Shown here piece by piece: positions 17,655-26,311 of a stretch of 64,000 bases of DNA. The position numbers were made by a program, and so were the translations under genes. Source of the stretch: an uncultured Muribaculaceae bacterium (lineage in GTDB: Bacteria > Bacteroidota > Bacteroidia > Bacteroidales > Muribaculaceae). Below the pieces are notes generated by a model. It was given only the letters and a program-made list of their open reading frames with translations. It was not told the DNA's origin and ran no database searches. The stretch lies in assembly GCA_905233915.1 (NCBI GenBank), contig CAJOFM010000011.1, positions 1 through 64,000 on the forward strand. The letters run 5' to 3'. Positions within the stretch are counted from its first letter, which is position 1. Every line of letters begins with the position of its first letter.

Positions 17655-17799
17655 TTGTCACAAAGGTACTCAATTTTTCAAACAACAAAAACAACAATTG
17701 ACAACAAAACAACTATTTAGCTGATAATCAACAACTTGTTTGGTAAATTATTTGTTTTCATGTTATTATCTGGTTTTCGGATTCATCTGAGGCAAGAGA

Positions 17800-17830
17800 A
17801 AAGTGCTGGCCCGAGGCAGGTCAGCACTTT
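17800..17830 (-). terminator. Terminator after the T9SS-tailed secreted protein
   Basis: A 12-bp stem (AAAGTGCTGGCC paired with GGTCAGCACTTT, one wobble) with a 7-nt loop, followed by TTTTCTCTT on the minus strand, just after the stop at 17854. The rest of 17655-17853 is AT-rich leader and promoter sequence. Confidence 0.75.
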
Positions 17831-17853
17831 CTTATCTATTTGAGTTCAAGATG

Positions 17854-20100
17854 TTACTTCACGAGGACTTTCTTGACGGTGCCGTCGCTCATCTTGACGA
17901 TGTTAACGCCTGTCTGCGGAGCGCTAAGAGTACGGCCATCGATGGTATAGCGGGCCACCTCGGTAGCGGTATCGTTCTTAATAGCCTCGATACCCGTCTG
18001 ACTGCCATTGCCGATGCGGAAGGCGGGCGAAATCACTTGTTCCTGCCAGTTGCCTGAAAGATCGGTCAACTTGATCTTCAGGTCAAACCATCCTTTCTCG
18101 CCACGGCCAGCCACGTCTCTCAACGAGCCACGGTAGAAGAAGCCAAATCCCGGCATATAGTATTCCTCAGGAATCTCATTCACTTCAAGTGGAGCCCAAT
18201 CATCGGCGCTATAGGGAGAATAAGATACCTCTACTGTCTGCTCCTTGCAATCAAACCAAAATACTCTTGACACCTGATGAAAGTTGAAATCACCTCCGGC
18301 AAATTCGAGGATTCCTTCCTCGGCGGTTTCAAATCGGTCAATGATATTACCTTCTGTGTCTTTAAAGAGCAGCATCTGCAGCGTAGGTGCGGTCCAGTCT
18401 TCCTGACGCTGGTCAAAGTAAACATCAGTCACATTCTTGCCCTGCAAGCCGTCAACAACGGCATTGGTATTCTCGAAATGAGCAGTCATCACGCCATCGG
18501 GGTTACCTTGGTAAGCAAAGTTAGGCAAATCATTACCTATCGTTAAGCAATTATCACAGATTGTCTCACCATTATACCTGATATCAATTGAATAGTAACT
18601 ATCTATAATCTCACCATAACGACCGATAAAACAAGGCTGTATACCAGAATACTTCATAGTTCCTGCCCATGTTGTGTTTTCGGTGTTTTGAGCCATGACA
18701 GAGGTTATAGGGCAATTAGATCCATAGGTCAAAGCTTTCTGCTGACTAATATAAGAGAATTGAGGGTGACCTGGGTATTCAATGAGTTTACCGCCACCTT
18801 CTGGAATATGGAATGAAACATTTCCTAAGCCATCATGGCCAGTATTGACATATTCCACACTTCCATCATTGTTAATCATAACAGGCAGTCCTATAATTGT
18901 TCTGTAAATCGAAACAGTATCAATTATCTCAATTGGATTCCAATGCTCATCATAACCTGTACTAGGATAAATTTGGTCTTCAAAAACATTGTCTTTAAAT
19001 AACGGTTGAATCAAGATGTCAAATTTATTCGACTCATCCCCGTCTTTTCTGTTGGGTTCGACATATACTTTTGTTGCAGGATTTAAAATTGGCATCGTAT
19101 TGTAACGTCGATTACCAGTAACTCGGACATTGTCAATCATTTCCAATATCCTAAAGCCTTGATATAATTCGGTATTATCGTTACCTAGACTGGCGAAATT
19201 TTCCTCATACAACACAAAGTTTTCCGGGTTGTTCTGAATCAAAGTTTCACTCATATCAGTAGATTCATACTTAACGATGTAGATGTCATTTTCATCTTCA
19301 AGCATTCTCATTGACACTAGTTTATACCGATTGCTCACATTGTTAAGATAAATGGTTGCTTTTGGATTCTCGCCCAATACTTCAAAATTCGATGAAGGAC
19401 CATAAGAAGGACCAACATATCCACCTAGATAGTCGCTTCCTTTAAGTATCAGAAAAATATCATCAGTAAAACTAATTGTATTTCCTGGTGTGACAACCGT
19501 ATAAAGTAGCAAATCCTCATCAAATACGCATGCATCTAAGGTTGCTTCTTCACCGTTAGGTTTTATGGTTTTAAAGTTATACTTTATGTTGGATTCGGAA
19601 AAATCGAATGTAATTGTAGTGTCATTGTTAATCTGAACAAGTTCTTTCACATTATATAACAAGCCGTTATCACTAATATAATAACCGTAAGAACAGAAAT
19701 CATAGGTTCCTGCAGGTAATTGGGTTGTCAATGAATATATTCCTGTCATCCAGTCTTGTTCCATCCATAAATCACCAGAGAAATTATCACCATTTACTGT
19801 GATGAGCTCGCCTGGCATCATTGATGTTCCATCATAACTACACAAGAAAGTCACATTGACAAGTTCGGCTTCCTCAGCATTCATTATTATAGAGGAAGTG
19901 TTTTGCTTTAGGGTGTAAATTTCCTTGCCGTTAGCAAGGGTGCACTTCTCGTAATTGGTCACATCAATGTTGGACTCTGCACCGACATTTTTGTATGTGT
20001 TGTTGGTGTCGACGACAATAACATTTGCCTCAGAGATGCCAAAAGCAAGGCAAAGCACAATTAATAACACAGATTGAAAAAATTTTGTACTCATAAGCAA
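17854..20100 (-). CDS. Large secreted protein of unknown function with a type IX secretion C-terminal tail
   Basis: I do not recognise an enzymatic domain. Visible: signal peptide about 1-24 (ends GISEA); a long acidic, beta-rich body with many N, D, Y and T residues; and a C-terminal segment of about 45 residues (YTIDGRTLSAP...GVNIVKMSDG..KKVLVK) matching the por secretion-system sorting signal. That tail predicts export by T9SS and surface attachment or release. Residues 560-700 (VDGLQGKNVTDVYF...WTAPTLQMLLF...FRIGNG) resemble the C-terminal Ig-like portion of secreted Bacteroidota peptidases, but no peptidase catalytic motif is present. Codons are visibly AT-richer than neighbours over most of its length. 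Two Met codons at the start make a two-residue ambiguity. Confidence 0.7.
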   Translation of the reverse strand: MLMSTKFFQSVLLIVLCLAFGISEANVIVVDTNNTYKNVGAESNIDVTNYEKCTLANGKEIYTLKQNTSSIIMNAEEAELVNVTFLCSYDGTSMMPGELITVNGDNFSGDLWMEQDWMTGIYSLTTQLPAGTYDFCSYGYYISDNGLLYNVKELVQINNDTTITFDFSESNIKYNFKTIKPNGEEATLDACVFDEDLLLYTVVTPGNTISFTDDIFLILKGSDYLGGYVGPSYGPSSNFEVLGENPKATIYLNNVSNRYKLVSMRMLEDENDIYIVKYESTDMSETLIQNNPENFVLYEENFASLGNDNTELYQGFRILEMIDNVRVTGNRRYNTMPILNPATKVYVEPNRKDGDESNKFDILIQPLFKDNVFEDQIYPSTGYDEHWNPIEIIDTVSIYRTIIGLPVMINNDGSVEYVNTGHDGLGNVSFHIPEGGGKLIEYPGHPQFSYISQQKALTYGSNCPITSVMAQNTENTTWAGTMKYSGIQPCFIGRYGEIIDSYYSIDIRYNGETICDNCLTIGNDLPNFAYQGNPDGVMTAHFENTNAVVDGLQGKNVTDVYFDQRQEDWTAPTLQMLLFKDTEGNIIDRFETAEEGILEFAGGDFNFHQVSRVFWFDCKEQTVEVSYSPYSADDWAPLEVNEIPEEYYMPGFGFFYRGSLRDVAGRGEKGWFDLKIKLTDLSGNWQEQVISPAFRIGNGSQTGIEAIKNDTATEVARYTIDGRTLSAPQTGVNIVKMSDGTVKKVLVK

Positions 20101-20247
20101 AATGATTTAGAAGTTAATAATAAATTCGTTTGCTACAAAGTTACACTTAAAGCAGAGAAAAGAATAGATCATCTGTTGCACTGGTGTTCTAATTCAAGAA
20201 TACAATCAAAAAACGCAAAAAATGGGGCATTTCAATCCAAAAACACA

Positions 20248-20281
20248 GGCTGGACACACCAAGAAAGGGTGACGTCCAGCC
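20248..20281 (-). terminator. Terminator after the PAS protein
   Basis: Outer 8-bp perfect stem GGCTGGAC/GTCCAGCC with an inner CACC/GGTG stem, about 80 nt after the PAS gene stop. On the minus strand a T-rich segment (TGTGTTTTT) follows. Confidence 0.65.
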
Positions 20282-20362
20282 CGACTATCGTCAATAAAAA
20301 AACTATTCTTGCCCTAACTAAAAGACCTTGTTGCGAGTGTGATGATTACCTTATCAAGTTAT

Positions 20363-20725
20363 TTAGCGGATGTAGTGGGGCATTTCGTCGGGGATGACCA
20401 TGGAGATTTCCACCATGCCGCACACCTTGCCATCACGGCGCCAGGGAGTCTGGTAAATCATCTTCTTGACGCCTTGCTTGTCGATGGTGTAGCAGTTGAC
20501 GGTGTCGGTCTCAATCATGTGGCGGATTTTCTCTTGCGACTTGGCGCTATGGCAGGGCATCATGTTCTGACCCAACATGGTGCGGCCCTCCTTGTCGAAG
20601 GTGGCGCGCGAACGCTCGTTCATAAAAATCACTTTACCCTCCAGGTCACTCACGGTGATAGCGCAATGGGTACCCTCGGCCCATGCCAGGGCCTCATTGA
20701 TAATATCTTGTTCGTTCATAATCAT
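20363..20725 (-). CDS. Small stand-alone PAS-domain protein
   Basis: About 120 residues forming one PAS fold with no output domain. The PAS pattern is clear: AITVSDLEGKVIFMNERS, then GRTMLGQNMMPCH, and the last strands TPWRRDGKVCGMVEISM. It could be a redox or small-molecule sensor that acts by protein contact; ligand and partner are unknown. Start is either of two in-frame ATGs two codons apart. It follows the D-2-hydroxyacid dehydrogenase on the same strand, separated only by a heptamer array, so the two are probably co-transcribed. Confidence 0.75.
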   Translation of the reverse strand: MIMNEQDIINEALAWAEGTHCAITVSDLEGKVIFMNERSRATFDKEGRTMLGQNMMPCHSAKSQEKIRHMIETDTVNCYTIDKQGVKKMIYQTPWRRDGKVCGMVEISMVIPDEMPHYIR

Positions 20726-20730
20726 AAAAT

Positions 20731-20770
20731 CACTAATTGCTAATGCCTAAAACCTAAAGCCTAAAGCCTA
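20731..20770 (-). repeat. TTTAGGC-type heptamer array between dehydrogenase and PAS genes
   Basis: Almost six 7-bp units fill the 42-nt gap. On the sense strand it starts with the dehydrogenase stop TAG and continues TAGGC, TTTAGGC, TTTAGGT, TTTAGGC, ATTAGCA, ATTAGTG. The last units have decayed but keep the 7-bp phase of TAG. Confidence 0.8.
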
Positions 20771-21730
20771 TTTATTAACCACATTAACGGGATTGCCGTT
20801 GAGATAGGCAGCCACATTGCTCGTGATGACGTCCATCAGACGCACTCGGGCCTCATAGCTGGTCCAGCCGATGTGCGGCGTGAGGTAGCAGTTACGGGCC
20901 GTGAGCAACGGATGGTCGGCTGCAGGCGGCTCAACCGAGGTACAATCGACAGCTGCGGCATAGAGGTGACCGCTGTTCAACGCGTCGGCCAGGTCCTGCT
21001 CAACGATGAGGGCGCCGCGGGCCATGTTCAGCACGATGGAGCCTTTCTTCATCATCGCCAGATGCTCGGCGCGGATCATGCCAGTGGTGTCGGCATTGAG
21101 CGGGCAGTGCATGGTGAGCACGTCGCTGGTGCGCATCAGGTGTTCCAGGCTGTCGGCCTTCATGATACCCTCGGGCAACTGGTCTTGCGTCTTGCTGGTA
21201 TATGCCATCACGCGCATGTTCATGGCCAGGGCGATGCGGGCTACTGCACTACCGATGTTTCCCAATCCCACAACACCCATCTGCTTGCCAGCCAACTCAA
21301 TAAGCGGTGTATTGAAATAGGCATAGCTGCCACAGTTGGTCCACTTGAGGTCGCGGGCTTCATCGGTATAGTGCTGCGGTTGCCAGCAGATGTTCAACAG
21401 GTGGGCAATGGTGAGTTGCGCCACGCTGTCGGTGCTGTAGGCAGGCACGTTGGTGACAATGATGCCCCGGCGGGTGGCCTCGGCAACATCGGCAACGTTA
21501 AATCCCGTTGCCATCACGCCGATGTACTTCAACTCGGGTAACTGAGCAATAGCATCAGCAGTGATGGGAACCTTGTTGGTCAACACCATCTCGGCATCAC
21601 GGCACCGCTCAAGCACGGTGTCGGCAGTGCCAAAGTCATAGATATCACAAGGCGCCAACGCCTTCATGGGCTCCCAGGAGAGGTCACCGGGATTGCCGGC
21701 ATAGCCATCAAGAATAACGATTTTTCTCAT
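20768..21730 (-). CDS. D-2-hydroxyacid dehydrogenase (glycerate dehydrogenase/hydroxypyruvate reductase-like)
   Basis: NAD(P)-dependent oxidoreductase of the D-isomer-specific family. The nucleotide-binding motif GVVGLGNIGSAVA is at about 155-167. The catalytic set is present: Arg in LNMARGALI, Glu in the segment after TSVEPPAADHPL, and His in YLTPHIGW near the C-terminus. Length 320 aa fits. The natural substrate (glycerate, lactate or other) cannot be told from sequence. First gene of a two-gene unit with the PAS protein and preceded by a good promoter. Confidence 0.85.
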   Translation of the reverse strand: MRKIVILDGYAGNPGDLSWEPMKALAPCDIYDFGTADTVLERCRDAEMVLTNKVPITADAIAQLPELKYIGVMATGFNVADVAEATRRGIIVTNVPAYSTDSVAQLTIAHLLNICWQPQHYTDEARDLKWTNCGSYAYFNTPLIELAGKQMGVVGLGNIGSAVARIALAMNMRVMAYTSKTQDQLPEGIMKADSLEHLMRTSDVLTMHCPLNADTTGMIRAEHLAMMKKGSIVLNMARGALIVEQDLADALNSGHLYAAAVDCTSVEPPAADHPLLTARNCYLTPHIGWTSYEARVRLMDVITSNVAAYLNGNPVNVVNK

Positions 21731-21768
21731 AATTATAATCTATTTAGTGTTTATGTCAATCGTGAAGA

Positions 21769-21799
21769 CAAAATTAAGCGAAAAATAGCAAATGACAAA
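21769..21799 (-). promoter_or_regulatory. Promoter of the dehydrogenase-PAS unit
   Basis: On the minus strand TTTG (21796-21799), a 19-bp spacer and TAATTTTG (21769-21776). The divergent HU gene has its own -7 box TAATTTTG at 21809-21816, so the two promoters face away from each other within 50 bp. Confidence 0.75.
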
Positions 21800-21840
21800 A
21801 ATTATCGCTAATTTTGCACCTTGATATAGAGGATTCGGCA

Positions 21841-22113
21841 ATGGACAATAAGAAACTCATTGAAACTGTTGCGGCTAACCTTGGCCGTTCTAAAGCCGAC
21901 GTGGGCAAACTGGTAGAAGCTTTGGCGGGGGTAATGCGCACCCGCTGTGGCGAGTTGGACAGTGTTGTGGTGCCCGGATTTGGCACCTTTGAACCCAAGA
22001 AGCGCAACGAGCGGGTGATGATTCATCCCAGCACAGGCAAGCGCATGCTCGTCCCGCCCAAGGTGGTGCTGGGTTTCAAGGTCAGTAACGTGCTTAAGGC
22101 TAAACTAAAATAA
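21841..22113 (+). CDS. HU family DNA-binding protein
   Basis: Nucleoid-associated protein of 90 aa that binds and bends DNA as a dimer. N-terminal helices KKLIETVAANLGRSKADVGKLVEAL, the hinge VVVPGFGTFEPKKRNERVMIHPSTGKRM and a final helix containing VSNVLK match the HU/IHF fold. The start at 21841 is chosen because the -7 promoter box at 21809-21816 overlaps any upstream initiation codon. The gene is 14 nt before a second HU-domain gene, with which it forms an operon. Confidence 0.88.
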   Translation: MDNKKLIETVAANLGRSKADVGKLVEALAGVMRTRCGELDSVVVPGFGTFEPKKRNERVMIHPSTGKRMLVPPKVVLGFKVSNVLKAKLK

Positions 22114-22119
22114 GGAGGG
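22114..22119 (+). promoter_or_regulatory. Strong Shine-Dalgarno between the two HU genes
   Basis: GGAGGG directly after the HU stop codon, 8 nt before the next ATG. Such a strong site is unusual here, because most genes in this window lack one. It supports the start of the HU-LysM gene. Confidence 0.6.
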
Positions 22120-22127
22120 AAAAACAC

Positions 22128-23564
22128 ATGAATACCAAAATCACTTTTGTCGAATTGGTTGACCTTATTGCCGAGGCCACCTCGACATCCAAGCGCATGT
22201 GTGAACTCTTCTTGCGCGAGTTCTTTAATACCGTGTCCCAAGCACTTATCGATGGTGAAGACGTCAAAATCAAGGGCATCGGCACTTTTAAGGTAGCACA
22301 GGTGAATTCCCGCAAGGGATCTAATGAGGCTGACGATGATGGGAACCAGCGCAGCAAGATAACCTTCACTCCCGACAAGGCGTTGGCCGAAGCCATCAAC
22401 CAGCCGTTCGCACAATTTGAAACAGTCTTTCTTGACGATGAAGTAACCGACGAGAAACTGGACGAAATAGACAGGTTATACCCCTCCTATTTCTCTGAGA
22501 CTGGTGAATTGCCCGAGCCGCCTGACATCCCGACGCCTCCCATCCCCAACGCTGACGTCATTCCTGCCCTCACTCCTGCAACCGCACCACTGCAAGGACC
22601 AAAGGCTAAGGCCGAGGAGCCTAAACCTGAGAAACCTGAGTCCAAAGTCGAGCAGGAAAAGAAGGCAGAACCAAAACATGAGCCCGCGCCGAAAGTGGAA
22701 CCAGAGCAAAAGGCAGAGCCTAAGCCAGAACCCATACCGAAGCAGAAGGCCGTTAAGCCGCTGATGGGTATTCCCATAGACGGTCCCTCGAAACAGCCAG
22801 CAACAGCCACGCCCATATCCAAACCCGCTCCAAAACCTGTTGAGGAAGAGGAACAGGAGGACTATTTCTACCGCCCTGCGCCCCGCAACATCTACTCCCC
22901 CACCAAGGAGCAGCTAGAAACCCATCACACTTCTGGCAAAAACCTGCGTTGGCTGTGGATCGCACTGGCCGTCTTGGCTACAGGTCTGCTGATATGGGGG
23001 CTTACACGCTGCCATGGCAAGGCCGATAGTCAAGACTTGAATGAAACAACCGTGGTTGCCGTCGCCGACAGCGATTCCATCGCCGCCGCCGAAGTTGAAG
23101 TTGAAGTTGAAGCGAAAGAAAAAGCTTTAGCCGAAGAAAAAGCCAAGGCAGAAGCCAAAGCTAAGGCTGAGGCTGAGGCCGAGGCCAAAGCAAAGGCTGA
23201 AGCAGAAGCGAAGGCTAAAGCAGAGGCAGAAGCAAATTCTAAGGCTGAAGAGGAGGCCAAGATGAAGAACAAGGTTGCCCAGGAGAGCACTACGGCCAAT
23301 GGCACATCATCTCGCGTGGTGACCGACGTGGTGACCGACCAGATTGTGCTCGTCACGCTCGCCAAGAAATATTATGGCAGTCCCTGGTTCTGGGTTTACA
23401 TCTACGATGAGAACCGAGATAAAATCACCAACCCGAACAATATCAAACCCGGAACAAGGGTAGTCATTCCGCCCGCCGAGAAATACGGAATCGACGCCAA
23501 GAATCCTGCCAGTGTAAAGAAGGCGCAACGCCTGCATTGGGAATACATGAAGAAGTATCAATAA
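22128..23564 (+). CDS. Membrane protein fusing an N-terminal HU-type DNA-binding domain to a periplasmic LysM-like domain
   Basis: Residues 1-95 are an HU/IHF-like domain (TFVELVDLIAEATSTSKRMCE, GEDVKIKGIGTFKV). Residues about 125-265 are a Pro/Lys/Glu-rich linker. One transmembrane helix lies at about 273-291 (LWIALAVLATGLLIWGL). Then a long charged helix of KAEA-type repeats (about 326-377) and a C-terminal LysM-like domain (about 395-450: TLAKKYYGSPWFWVYIYDEN, then PGTRVVIPP). The topology implies a cytoplasmic DNA-binding end and a cell-wall-binding end. It could tether chromosome or DNA to the envelope; that role is inference. It follows the small HU gene in an operon. Confidence 0.8.
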   Translation: MNTKITFVELVDLIAEATSTSKRMCELFLREFFNTVSQALIDGEDVKIKGIGTFKVAQVNSRKGSNEADDDGNQRSKITFTPDKALAEAINQPFAQFETVFLDDEVTDEKLDEIDRLYPSYFSETGELPEPPDIPTPPIPNADVIPALTPATAPLQGPKAKAEEPKPEKPESKVEQEKKAEPKHEPAPKVEPEQKAEPKPEPIPKQKAVKPLMGIPIDGPSKQPATATPISKPAPKPVEEEEQEDYFYRPAPRNIYSPTKEQLETHHTSGKNLRWLWIALAVLATGLLIWGLTRCHGKADSQDLNETTVVAVADSDSIAAAEVEVEVEAKEKALAEEKAKAEAKAKAEAEAEAKAKAEAEAKAKAEAEANSKAEEEAKMKNKVAQESTTANGTSSRVVTDVVTDQIVLVTLAKKYYGSPWFWVYIYDENRDKITNPNNIKPGTRVVIPPAEKYGIDAKNPASVKKAQRLHWEYMKKYQ

Positions 23565-23586
23565 CGATATTGTCATCATCAACAAG

Positions 23587-23615
23587 ACCGCCCGCTCATT
23601 ACCTGAGCGGGCGGT
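23587..23615. terminator. Bidirectional terminator between HU-LysM and SGNH-like genes
   Basis: Perfect 12-bp stem ACCGCCCGCTCA/TGAGCGGGCGGT with a 5-nt loop, between convergent genes. Confidence 0.8.
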
Positions 23616-23642
23616 TATATTATCTGGTAGCTATCGATGTTA

Positions 23643-24692
23643 CTATTTGAGATAGGGAGTGGGCAACGTTACCTCGTTATAGGCACTATCCATGAGGCGC
23701 GCACAATCTCGAGCAATCAAGTGACCGTCATCGTAGTAGTGACGCAGGTTACTGCTCATCTCAGCATCATGGCTGTAATCATGCACACGGTCAGCCCCAA
23801 AAATCTGTTCCATCTTGTACAAGTCTCGGCTATCCATGGCCTCATAACCATAATGAGGCGGGATGATGATATGATAATCAGTACCTTGACGATCCAGCAC
23901 CGCCTTGATATCATTGAGCACTGCGGCCACCGTTGGGGTGATTTTTTCCTGACACGGCATCTCCTTGGGCGGCAAGGTGAAACGTGCCATGTGCTCGGGA
24001 GTATAGAATTCATCGGGATTGACGGCAATAACTGAGTCAGCCCAGGCATAGTAGCCCTCGTTGATGGATTCAATGCGCGTCGTGATGTCGGTCGTCGCAT
24101 AGCCATCTTCAAGCACCTTATCGGTCATCTTGCTTGGACAAAGCAGATAAGCCACCAGTTCGGGACGACGATAGGCGTTGAAATAGAGCTGGTGAAACTT
24201 CCACCATGAAACCTCACGCGCCGTCTGCGGATGCTGGACAAAAAGGATATCGGTGTCATACACGCGCCTCATCAACATCTCGTCCTCCATAATAATGAGG
24301 GCGTTGTTGATTTTCACGCCACGGTTTGTGAGCCAGTTGAGTTTGTTCAGGATACCGTACAGGGTCTCACGCGAGGCGTTGAAATGAAAAGGACGCGCGT
24401 CTGCCGGCAGATGCGGAGCCCAGTCCTTGATGAGGTAATAGCCTGACAATGATGATCCGAAGATAAAGGAATCGAAATGTTCCTGCGGGTCAAAATACTT
24501 GAACGACTCGACTGTGACATAGCCCCAGTTGGTCGTGAGTGCGATGCTGTCGCCTGGATTGTACATTTTCCCCTTGTAGGGTTTCACGACATGAAACGGG
24601 TCCTTAATGAGATAGAAAGCCACCAGCAGCAATACGGGCAGCAACGCCAGTAACGAGAGCAGGACAAACCGTTTCATTCCAGGTTTAAGCAT
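23643..24692 (-). CDS. Membrane-anchored SGNH/DltD-like protein, last gene of the dTDP-sugar operon
   Basis: About 349 aa. An N-terminal transmembrane helix (FVLLSLLALLPVLLLVAFYLI) anchors a periplasmic domain. The block FIFGSSLSGYY resembles the SGNH block I with a nucleophilic Ser. Near the C-terminus DDGHLIARDCARLM gives a D-x-x-H-like pair. This suggests an acyl- or acetyl-transferring or esterase activity on surface glycan, as in AlgX/DltD-type proteins. The substrate is unknown. It starts 13 nt after the aminotransferase. The ATG at 24692 is chosen; an ATG at 24677 just before the hydrophobic segment is an alternative. Confidence 0.55.
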   Translation of the reverse strand: MLKPGMKRFVLLSLLALLPVLLLVAFYLIKDPFHVVKPYKGKMYNPGDSIALTTNWGYVTVESFKYFDPQEHFDSFIFGSSLSGYYLIKDWAPHLPADARPFHFNASRETLYGILNKLNWLTNRGVKINNALIIMEDEMLMRRVYDTDILFVQHPQTAREVSWWKFHQLYFNAYRRPELVAYLLCPSKMTDKVLEDGYATTDITTRIESINEGYYAWADSVIAVNPDEFYTPEHMARFTLPPKEMPCQEKITPTVAAVLNDIKAVLDRQGTDYHIIIPPHYGYEAMDSRDLYKMEQIFGADRVHDYSHDAEMSSNLRHYYDDGHLIARDCARLMDSAYNEVTLPTPYLK

Positions 24693-24704
24693 AGATAACG
24701 GCAA

Positions 24705-25832
24705 TCAACAGTAGCGGTTAATGATGCCGGCAATCACACGGGCATCGTCGGGAGTAATCGGATGGGCGATGGGCAAAGAAACCACCTCGCCAGCAAGCAG
24801 TTCGGTAACGGGCAGAGGTGCATGGTGCAACTCCTGGTAACAAGGCTGCATGTGAGGCGGTATTGCGTAATGGATGTCGGTACCCACGCCATTGGCTTCC
24901 ATGTATGTCCTGAAAGCATCCCGATTCTGAACGCGCACCACATACTGATGCCAAATCTGCTTCATGCCCGGGAAAATAGCGGGAGTCTTGACCAAAGGAT
25001 TATCAATGGCCTCAGCATAGGCCCTTGCCACAGACATACGGTCCTCATTCTCACGAGCCAGATAGCGTAACTTGACACGCAGCATAGCCGCCTGAATCTC
25101 GTCGAGACGGCAGTTATAGCCCTTATAGATATTGTGATAACGGCGGTCAGAGCCATAGTTGGCCAAAGCGCGCACCGTATCGGCAAGCCGTTGGTCACTA
25201 GTGACGACCGCGCCGCCGTCTCCCAAAGCACCCAAATTCTTGGTCGGGTAAAAACTGATACCTGCGGCATGGCCTAATCCGCCTGTGGAGTAGGTCCCGT
25301 TCAAGCCCGCGACAGCGATAGTCGCGCCAACAGCCTGAGCGTTGTCCTCGATGATGAGTAAGTCATGCTTGCAGGCCACTTCCATCAAGGTTTCGTCCCA
25401 GCACGGAGTGCCATACAGGTGCACCGGCATGATGGCACGTGTGCGTGGAGTAATCAACGATTCCAACAAGCTGCTGTCAAGATTCATGGTCTCCTCGCTT
25501 GGGTCGCACAGTACAGGCACAAGTCCATTGTCACTGACGGCAAGGGCGCTGGCCACATAGGTATTGGCCTGCACTATCACCTCGTCGCCGTCATGCATGA
25601 GTCCCATTTCCTTGTAAGCACGCAGAATGAGTCGCAGCGCGTCCAGACCGTTGCTCACACTCACACAGTGTGCAGCCTCACAGGTCTGAGCGATTTCTTG
25701 CTCCAGCAATTCAGTTTCACGGCTGTGCAAATAACGTCCGCGCTCAATCACCTCACAAGCCGCAGCCTTGAGTTCGTCCATAAAGGGCGCGTTCACGAGC
25801 GCCAAGTCAAGGAAAGGGTATCGCTTATTCAT
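24705..25832 (-). CDS. DegT/DnrJ/EryC1/StrS aminotransferase (FdtB/QdtB-like)
   Basis: PLP-dependent transaminase that would aminate C3 of a dTDP-3-keto-6-deoxyhexose made by the adjacent ketoisomerase. Key features are the IIEDNAQAVGA segment (PLP contact Asp) and the Schiff-base Lys at about residue 198 in SFYPTKNLGALGDGGA; the C-terminal IWHQYVVRVQNRD follows the family pattern. Length 375 aa. The ATG at 25832 is chosen because it lies one nucleotide beyond the upstream gene's stop, giving tight coupling. Together with rfbA and the cupins this points to dTDP-Fuc3N or dTDP-Qui3N for O-antigen or glycoprotein decoration. Confidence 0.85.
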   Translation of the reverse strand: MNKRYPFLDLALVNAPFMDELKAAACEVIERGRYLHSRETELLEQEIAQTCEAAHCVSVSNGLDALRLILRAYKEMGLMHDGDEVIVQANTYVASALAVSDNGLVPVLCDPSEETMNLDSSLLESLITPRTRAIMPVHLYGTPCWDETLMEVACKHDLLIIEDNAQAVGATIAVAGLNGTYSTGGLGHAAGISFYPTKNLGALGDGGAVVTSDQRLADTVRALANYGSDRRYHNIYKGYNCRLDEIQAAMLRVKLRYLARENEDRMSVARAYAEAIDNPLVKTPAIFPGMKQIWHQYVVRVQNRDAFRTYMEANGVGTDIHYAIPPHMQPCYQELHHAPLPVTELLAGEVVSLPIAHPITPDDARVIAGIINRYC

Positions 25833-25833
25833 T

Positions 25834-26301
25834 TCATTCAATGGGTGATAATTCAAACTGACTGGTTTTCAGTTTCAAGAACATGTCGTAGTCCCTCACA
25901 TAATCGTCCTCGTCATAGTGATGGGAGGCTAAGGCCAAGCACACCGAGCCTGACGAGAAATTCTGTAGCGTGCGCCAGATGCCAGGCACAACCAGCAGAC
26001 CCTGGTAAGGACGGTTGAGTGTATAGGTAAACTGGTTAACGCCATCATCAATCGTCACATCAAAGCTGCCGCTAATGGCAATAATGAACTCATGGCAAGT
26101 GTAATGACTGTGGCCCCCGCGCGCTGCCCCACCAGGCACATCATAAATATAGAATGTGCGCTGAATGTTGAAAGGCAGGTCCACTCCATTGTTCACAGCC
26201 GTGAGGTTACCGTTGGCATGGTGATTACGGTTAAGTGTGATAATCTCGCAATCATTGATGCTTGACTGGTTATGAATTTTAATTTTTTCAATACTATCCA
26301 T
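25834..26301 (-). CDS. Sugar 3,4-ketoisomerase-like cupin (FdtA/WxcM family), both catalytic His present
   Basis: Small cupin predicted to isomerise dTDP-4-keto-6-deoxyglucose to the 3-keto sugar. Motifs are FYIYDVPGG then ARGGHSH with His64 and His66, the pair that matches the two active-site histidines of FdtA, and the second strand block ISGSFDVTIDDG. A C-terminal YDEDDYVRDYDMFL is typical of the family. It is 155 aa and is coupled to the aminotransferase with a 1-nt gap. It is the better candidate for the active ketoisomerase of the tandem pair. Confidence 0.82.
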   Translation of the reverse strand: MDSIEKIKIHNQSSINDCEIITLNRNHHANGNLTAVNNGVDLPFNIQRTFYIYDVPGGAARGGHSHYTCHEFIIAISGSFDVTIDDGVNQFTYTLNRPYQGLLVVPGIWRTLQNFSSGSVCLALASHHYDEDDYVRDYDMFLKLKTSQFELSPIE

Positions 26302-26311
26302 GTTATCAATC

